Shown here: in pieces, positions 59,778-64,000 of the stretch
How positions within the stretch are numbered: the first letter of the stretch is position 1
Layout of the letters: the number at the start of each line of letters is the position of its first letter
Source: Limnoglobus roseus
Lineage (GTDB): Bacteria; Planctomycetota; Planctomycetia; Gemmatales; Gemmataceae
Direction: 5' to 3'
NCBI RefSeq assembly: GCF_008254045.1
Contig: NZ_CP042425.1
Coordinates: 7,144,163-7,208,162 of the forward strand
Length of the DNA: 64,000 bases
Notes under the pieces: generated by a model
Database searches by the model: none
What the model was told of the DNA's origin: nothing
The model's input: only the letters and a program-made list of their open reading frames with translations
Program-made: the position numbers and the translations under genes

Positions 59778-60670
59778 ACCAGTCGTCAGCACCCATCATG
59801 ATCGATACCTACCCCCGTCGGCCGTCGCACTTCGCGCATCGGTTCATCCGCCTCATGGCACGGACATGCGCGGGTAATCGGATCGGGCCGGATGCCTGTT
59901 GGTTGCTGACGATCATCGTGATGACCGAGGACGCGAAGCGGTACTCGGGGCCCGTGTCGTTCTATTCGACCAACCTGGCCGATCAGTGCGGCTTCTCCCG
60001 CAGTTCCATGGAACGCGCTCGCGATCGAGCGGCATCGGCCGGATGGCTGCACTACACCCCCGGTACAAAGGGACGGGCGGCCATGTATTGGGTTACGATC
60101 CCGCCCGAGGAGGAGGGCAAGCCGGACGGGCCGAGTGACGACGATTCTGTTCAGATGCTGCGTCAAGTTGACGCACAAAGCGAACAGCAACCGAACAGCA
60201 TCCGGGCACAATCCGACGTAGAAAGCGGGCAGCATGTGACGCACTCTCTTACCTCTTCCTCTTCCTCTCCCTTCCCCAAGGAAGACGCGACCCGAAGCGG
60301 TTCGCTCGATCCTGTCGATAGGACCAAGTCAGCAAAGCAGAAAACCAAGAAGCCGAAGGCCGACGAGAGCGAAGCGTTCCTGACGTTCTGGGCCGCATAC
60401 CCGAAGCGGGAGGCAAAGCAGGATGCGATCCGGGCGTTTCACAAGCTCAACCCGTCGCCCGAACTGCTCGCCGTCCTCCTGGCCGCCATCGATCGACAAC
60501 GACGATCCTCAAAGTGGATGAGTGACAACGGGAAGTACATCACGCACGCGGCCACGTGGCTGAACGGCCGCCGGTGGGAAGACGACGTCGGCCCGATCCA
60601 ACCGCCCCCGACCGCCACGAACCCCAACAACGCCACCCCCGCCGCGCTCCGCGCGAACGGCCTGCTCTGA
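59774..60670 (+). CDS. Phage/plasmid replication-initiator-like protein
   Basis: This 298-residue protein has an N-terminal winged helix (NLADQCGFSRSSMERARDRA, SAGWLHYTP), a disordered Ser/Lys-rich linker, and a C-terminal FLTFWAAYPKREAKQDAIRA, MSDNGKYITHAATWLNGRRW region common to phage replication O/DnaT-like proteins that load helicase. The next gene is a DnaB fragment, matching that role. GTG start coupled to the previous gene. Confidence 0.7.
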   Translation: MNQSSAPIMIDTYPRRPSHFAHRFIRLMARTCAGNRIGPDACWLLTIIVMTEDAKRYSGPVSFYSTNLADQCGFSRSSMERARDRAASAGWLHYTPGTKGRAAMYWVTIPPEEEGKPDGPSDDDSVQMLRQVDAQSEQQPNSIRAQSDVESGQHVTHSLTSSSSSPFPKEDATRSGSLDPVDRTKSAKQKTKKPKADESEAFLTFWAAYPKREAKQDAIRAFHKLNPSPELLAVLLAAIDRQRRSSKWMSDNGKYITHAATWLNGRRWEDDVGPIQPPPTATNPNNATPAALRANGLL

Positions 60671-61206
60671 CCGGAGACCAAGCCGGTAGGATCAACGCCG
60701 CGCGCGGATCTCGCGGGCTGGGCGGACTGCCGATCTACATTTGCGACAAGGCTGGGATTACGGACGCCGCCGTTGCAGGGTTGGTACGTTCGGCCGTCCG
60801 TCGGTACGCGATAAAACTCGTGGTGTGCGACTACCTGCAACTTCTGCGGAGCGACGACGCGAAGGCGCCGCGATACCAGCAAGTGGGCGCGTCGTCGCGG
60901 GCGATGAAGGCGCTGGCGAAGGAGACGGGGACGGCCATTTTGTGCCTCGCGCAACTGAACCGAGAAGTCGAGAGCCGGCCCGACGGCAAGCCGCGGCTTA
61001 GCGACCTTCGCGATAGCGGGGAGATCGAACAGGACTCGGACGTGATCCTTCTGCTTCAGCGCCTCGACGATGACCCGAGCCTGACTACGCACCGCGTGGA
61101 CTGCCACGTCGCCAAAGTCCGAAACGGGCCAACGGGCACGGTCGAACTCGACTACATCCGCAACCTGACCAAGTTCGAATCGCGTAGCGCGGAGGGCCGG
61201 GCATGA
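60667..61206 (+). pseudogene. Replicative helicase DnaB, N-terminally truncated
   Basis: About 179 codons encode the second half of the RecA-like domain: LPIYICDKAGITDAAVAGLV, IKLVVCDYLQLLRSDD (Walker B, H2), AILCLAQLNREVESR (H3), LSDLRDSGEIEQDSDVILLL and VAKVRNGPTG. The N-terminal domain and Walker A are absent and no start codon lies at the front; the open frame only appears to extend upstream through the initiator gene. A deletion fusing it to the initiator end is likely, so no active helicase is made. Confidence 0.75.
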
Positions 61207-61298
61207 GCCACGAGTCCGACATCACGTTCATCCTCGGCCCATGGCGGATCCAGACGCGGGGCACGGCCCGCCGCTGCGAAGTGCATCAACAATGCTGA
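61203..61298 (+). CDS. Tiny ORF coupled to the DnaB fragment
   Basis: A 31-residue frame, SHESDITFILGPWRIQTRGT then ARRCEVHQQC, starts with ATGA overlapping the DnaB stop. Possibly a real micro-gene or a truncated gene start. Confidence 0.3.
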   Translation: MSHESDITFILGPWRIQTRGTARRCEVHQQC

Positions 61299-61440
61299 TG
61301 CAGTTCGGCCCCGAAAGCAAATTCGCTCTGCGCTCGGGCCGAACTTGTCGATGCTTCTAAGTGATGGCTTCGCGCGGCTACATGATGCCGGTGACGATTA
61401 ACAACGAAACAAGCGGGTAGGCTTTTCTCACGGAACGACC

Positions 61441-61692
61441 ATGACGACGACGAAAAAACCGACAAAGCGACTTCGCCCCCTCGCTGTTGACGCGAAAAGT
61501 TTGGCCCAACTCCTGACCGTCTCGGTTCGGACGATCAGGACGTGGGACTCGATGGGTGCAATCCCGTCACCCGTTCGCGTGGGCGGCAAGGTCGTTTGGT
61601 CTGTGCCTGAAGTGCGGGCCTGGATAGAAGCCGGTGCGCCCGATCGTGCCACTTGGAACGCACGAAAGGCCGCGAAGGCTTCTCTTCGTTGA
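61441..61692 (+). CDS. AlpA/MerR-type helix-turn-helix protein, probable excisionase
   Basis: This 83-residue protein: LAVDAKSLAQLLTVSVRTIR, TWDSMGAIPSPVRVGGKVVW, SVPEVRAWIEAGAPDRATWN. This is the HTH_17 type used by excisionases and prophage regulators. It lies just before the integrase gene (77 nt), the usual xis-int order, and probably controls excision direction. Confidence 0.75.
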   Translation: MTTTKKPTKRLRPLAVDAKSLAQLLTVSVRTIRTWDSMGAIPSPVRVGGKVVWSVPEVRAWIEAGAPDRATWNARKAAKASLR

Positions 61693-61769
61693 GGCGAGGA
61701 ACCCGGGCGCTCGTCGTGAACGCTCGACAGGTCGATGCAGTTGAGAACTTGAGTTTCGGGAGTGCCTCG

Positions 61770-63467
61770 ATGAGTTCTTTGGTCCGACCGACTTTTTCCG
61801 TTCGAGTCCCCGCCAAGGCCGAGCCCGTGACGAAGGGCGGAAAGCCTCACGTCCGCGTCACGATTCGGGGCCGGAAGTTCGTGTTCCCGCTCACCGCGGA
61901 TGGGCGGAGCTACTTGAAGCCGACGAGCAGGTGGTACGGCAAGTATCGCGACGGGAACGGGGAACTCCAGTGCGTGCCGTTGGCCCGAGATAAGGCCGCT
62001 GCGGCGCAACTGCTCGCGAAGTTGGAACTGCAGGCCGAGCGGCAGAGAAAAGGGCTGATCGACCCGACTGAGGCCCACGGGCGACGAACCTTAAACGCGC
62101 ACCTCGACGAGTACGCGGCCATCCTGCAGACGAAGGGGGACAGTGAGGACCACATCAAGCGCACACGAGCATACGTGGCGGCCGTTCTCCAGGGCTGCGG
62201 GTTTGTATTCCCCGCGGACGTGGACGTCGGTTCCGTGGCCAAGTGGCTGAACTCGCTTCGGAACGGCCGGCCGGCGGTCGAACTTCCCGCCGGGGTTGAG
62301 TTGTTCACCATGAAGGCCACCGCGGCCTTGCTCGAAATCAGCCGCGATGCTCTCGCCGATCACGTTGTCCGGCACCGACTCGACGCAACGGGGCACGGGA
62401 GAGCGAGACGGATTACCCGTGCCTCCGTTCAGTTCCTGGCCGATCGTGCGGCGCGCGGCGTTGGACCGTCGGCCATAAACCACTACATCACGTCGCTCCG
62501 CGGTTTCTTTAGTTGGCTCCTGAAGGCCAAGCGGATCGCTTCCAACCCGCTCGACACGATGGAACTCGTCCCCGAGGAGACCGACATTCGGAGGAACCGC
62601 CGCGAGCTTTCCGCGGACGAGATGCAACGGATGCTCGAAACCACGCGGGCCAGCCAGCGGACGTTTCGAGACCTGACCGGGGAAGACCGCCATCACATCT
62701 ACCTGGCCGCCGCGGTAACCGGCTTCCGCGCGAACGCCGTCGCCAACCTCACGGCGGCGCACTTTCACTTGGATGCCACACCCCCATACATCGATCTGAC
62801 CGCCAAGCTGAACAAGTCGAAGAAGCTGAAGGTTCAGCCGATTCCGAAAGACATCGCCGATTCGTTTCGAACGTACATGACGACACGCCCTGCGACCGGG
62901 AAAATCTGGCCGGGCACCTGGCACCCCGTCGCTGCAGAAATGATGCGGGTGGATCTTGAAGCGGTCGGCATTCCGTACTGCGTGGAGGGGCCGAATGGGC
63001 CGGAATTTGTCGACTTCCACGCGCTGAGGCACAGCTTTATCACCCTTCTCGGCCGCGAGGGCGTGAGTCTCGCGACGATCCAAGAACTGGCCGGCCACAG
63101 CACGCCGGTGCTGACGATGCGGTACATGCACACTCGCATGGACGACTTGGCGGGGGCGGTCGAAAAGTTACCGTCGTTTGGTCCGAGCCTGCCAGCCACG
63201 AAGGAGACGGGAATTCTTGTACCAATCCTTGTACCACCTGCTCGCGTCGATCCGCACGAACCTGCACCGATTTGCACTACGGTGTCTGACGCGGCCCCAG
63301 AAGAGAAAAATGAAAAAGGGGCTGCAAATGCAGCCCCTTTCATCAACTTGCACCCCTCTGCACCGGAGTGCATTGAGTGGTCACTCCCGGGATTGAACCG
63401 GGGACCTAGCGATTTTCAGTCGGGAAGGCGATGTGGCCAATTTCCCGCAAAAACGCCTAGAAATTAG
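61770..63467 (+). CDS. Tyrosine recombinase (integrase) of the 50-kb interval
   Basis: This 565-residue protein has an N-terminal part HVRVTIRGRKFVFPLTADGR, and a core-binding domain interrupted by an HTH-like insert (about 181-232: MKATAALLEISRDALADHVV, RHRLDATGHGRARRITRAS). Its catalytic domain carries R in VTGFRANAVANL, K in LNKSKKLKVQPIPK, H-x-x-R in HALRHSFITLL, H in LAGHSTPVLT, Y in RYMHT. The C-terminal ~90 residues run through a hairpin and the 47-bp repeat (LPGLNRGPSDFQS) and end outside it. ATG at 61770 is preferred. In the circular form the frame would continue into 13479-13670. Confidence 0.88.
   Translation: MSSLVRPTFSVRVPAKAEPVTKGGKPHVRVTIRGRKFVFPLTADGRSYLKPTSRWYGKYRDGNGELQCVPLARDKAAAAQLLAKLELQAERQRKGLIDPTEAHGRRTLNAHLDEYAAILQTKGDSEDHIKRTRAYVAAVLQGCGFVFPADVDVGSVAKWLNSLRNGRPAVELPAGVELFTMKATAALLEISRDALADHVVRHRLDATGHGRARRITRASVQFLADRAARGVGPSAINHYITSLRGFFSWLLKAKRIASNPLDTMELVPEETDIRRNRRELSADEMQRMLETTRASQRTFRDLTGEDRHHIYLAAAVTGFRANAVANLTAAHFHLDATPPYIDLTAKLNKSKKLKVQPIPKDIADSFRTYMTTRPATGKIWPGTWHPVAAEMMRVDLEAVGIPYCVEGPNGPEFVDFHALRHSFITLLGREGVSLATIQELAGHSTPVLTMRYMHTRMDDLAGAVEKLPSFGPSLPATKETGILVPILVPPARVDPHEPAPICTTVSDAAPEEKNEKGAANAAPFINLHPSAPECIEWSLPGLNRGPSDFQSGRRCGQFPAKTPRN
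63316..63343. terminator. Bidirectional terminator-like hairpin inside the integrase C-terminal codons
   Basis: AAAGGGGCTGCA pairs with TGCAGCCCCTTT around a 2-base centre, flanked by A's on the left and T's on the right. It lies 33 bp before the right attachment repeat, within the open frame. Confidence 0.6.
63376..63422 (-). repeat. Right 47-bp attachment-site copy
   Basis: Identical to 13432-13478 (AGTGGTCACTCCCGGGATTG at the start, GCGATTTTCAGTCG at the end). The flanks differ at once on both sides. It lies within the last codons of the integrase gene. As on the left, no 5' tRNA half is found beside it. Confidence 0.85.
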
Positions 63468-63605
63468 AGCTTTTTGGACTGTGGCAGGCTGAACCCTGGC
63501 AGAGTTAAGAGTACCACGAATTCAGCTCTTTCACCACATTTTGTCACAACTTCTCTGCCACGTCTCGGCCATCGTGCGTCAATAGATCAGCTTGTCGGGA
63601 TCGTA

Positions 63606-63779
63606 TCACGAGTTGTTGGTGGGCGAAAGCATCCGGATCAGCGTCTCCGCCATCGGCGTGATCCGTCGCGTACCGGCGAGCCAGTAGTACACGGTGCGGG
63701 GCGTGACGTGCATGACCTTGGCGAAGTTGTCTACGCCTCCCCAAGACATGACGATTGTTTCGAGTTCGGCGCGAGTCAC
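63606..63779 (-). CDS. Small HTH protein
   Basis: This 57-residue protein (GTG start): MSWGGVDNFAKVMHVTPRTV, YYWLAGTRRITPMAETLIRM. A single HTH like those in phage regulators that choose a promoter site. Its GTG overlaps the stop of the upstream gene, so they form an operon. Confidence 0.65.
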   Translation of the reverse strand: MTRAELETIVMSWGGVDNFAKVMHVTPRTVYYWLAGTRRITPMAETLIRMLSPTNNS

Positions 63780-63979
63780 TCTGCAACTTCCGCAGAGTCA
63801 TCGCAAGGCCCACGAAAAATCGGCATCCAATGAGTGGGGCACCACCCATTTTCAACGCCATCCCAATCGGGATGAGTACTGGAGTCATAAAACGATGAAG
63901 GTCGTGATTTGCAGTCGGCAAACCGCTTGTAAACGAAATTGTCGCTGTCCGAGAGCCACTTCTTGGCCCAAACGTCCAC
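63776..63979 (-). CDS. Small protein, first gene of a minus-strand pair
   Basis: This 67-residue frame: DSDNFVYKRFADCKSRPSSF, HPDWDGVENGWCPTHWMPIF. Two cysteines and several aromatic residues, no family known. Close to the window edge; its true start may lie a little further right. Confidence 0.45.
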   Translation of the reverse strand: MDVWAKKWLSDSDNFVYKRFADCKSRPSSFYDSSTHPDWDGVENGWCPTHWMPIFRGPCDDSAEVAE

Positions 63980-64000
63980 CCTCGTATTCTGCGGAACCGT

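Noticed and set aside
1-64000. CRISPR array
   Set aside because: No set of short direct repeats with unique spacers and no cas gene was seen; the only tandem arrays are the coding Ig repeats and short decamers.

Overview
The window is GC-rich DNA from a planctomycete of the Gemmataceae type. The evidence is a DUF1559 pilin-like protein, a giant surface protein with an N-terminal LEDR-type motif and Ig plus FG-GAP repeats, lineage-typical small paralogues (including the MTEAEWL-start family), and tyrosine recombinases with an embedded helix-turn-helix.

Left part (1-13.4 kb), chromosome-like. It opens with the 3' end of a tRNA/tmRNA-like gene, a terminator, a truncated DUF3102 gene and a complete IS3-family element (724-1962, TSD gta). 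A local vitamin B12 regulon follows. Three cobalamin riboswitches lie within about 10 kb: one (+, 2081-2341) precedes a 1474-residue surface protein with a DUF4465 domain, one (-, 8385-8558) precedes a DUF1559 protein, and one (-, 12138-12320) precedes nrdA-nrdB of class Ia ribonucleotide reductase. The part ends in a chimeric ORF in which an integrase N-terminus runs into the C-terminus of an IS5-type transposase.

Candidate integrative element (13.43-63.42 kb). A perfect 47-bp direct repeat, equal in reverse complement to the 3' half of a tRNA-Phe(GAA)-like gene, occurs at 13432-13478 and 63376-63422. A tyrosine recombinase gene runs into the right copy. Reading frames match, so joining the two copies in a circle would give this integrase a different, longer C-terminus. 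The interval starts with a phage tail module (tail-assembly proteins and tape measure) and an orphan terminase small subunit. It then carries about 35 kb of accessory cargo: small Gemmataceae families, secreted proteins, duplicated ArsR cassettes, a GH43 glycosidase and many decayed genes. Two segments look like genome defence. 26.7-29.4 kb holds a tightly overlapping operon of a PD-(D/E)XK-like nuclease, a Ser/Thr protein kinase and an unrecognised, possibly TIM-barrel protein. 34.5-36.2 kb holds an AT-richer Sll1717-family P-loop ATPase. From 55 kb the content is again element-maintenance-like: a second integrase, an RHH protein, an XRE repressor with three operator copies, a replication-initiator-like protein, a truncated DnaB, an excisionase-like protein and the right-end integrase.

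Right edge (63.4-64 kb): two overlapping minus-strand small genes, one an HTH protein, possibly the start of another element.

All calls come from reading the sequence and recalled family knowledge; no database search was run. Start codons were chosen by Shine-Dalgarno sequences and domain limits where possible.
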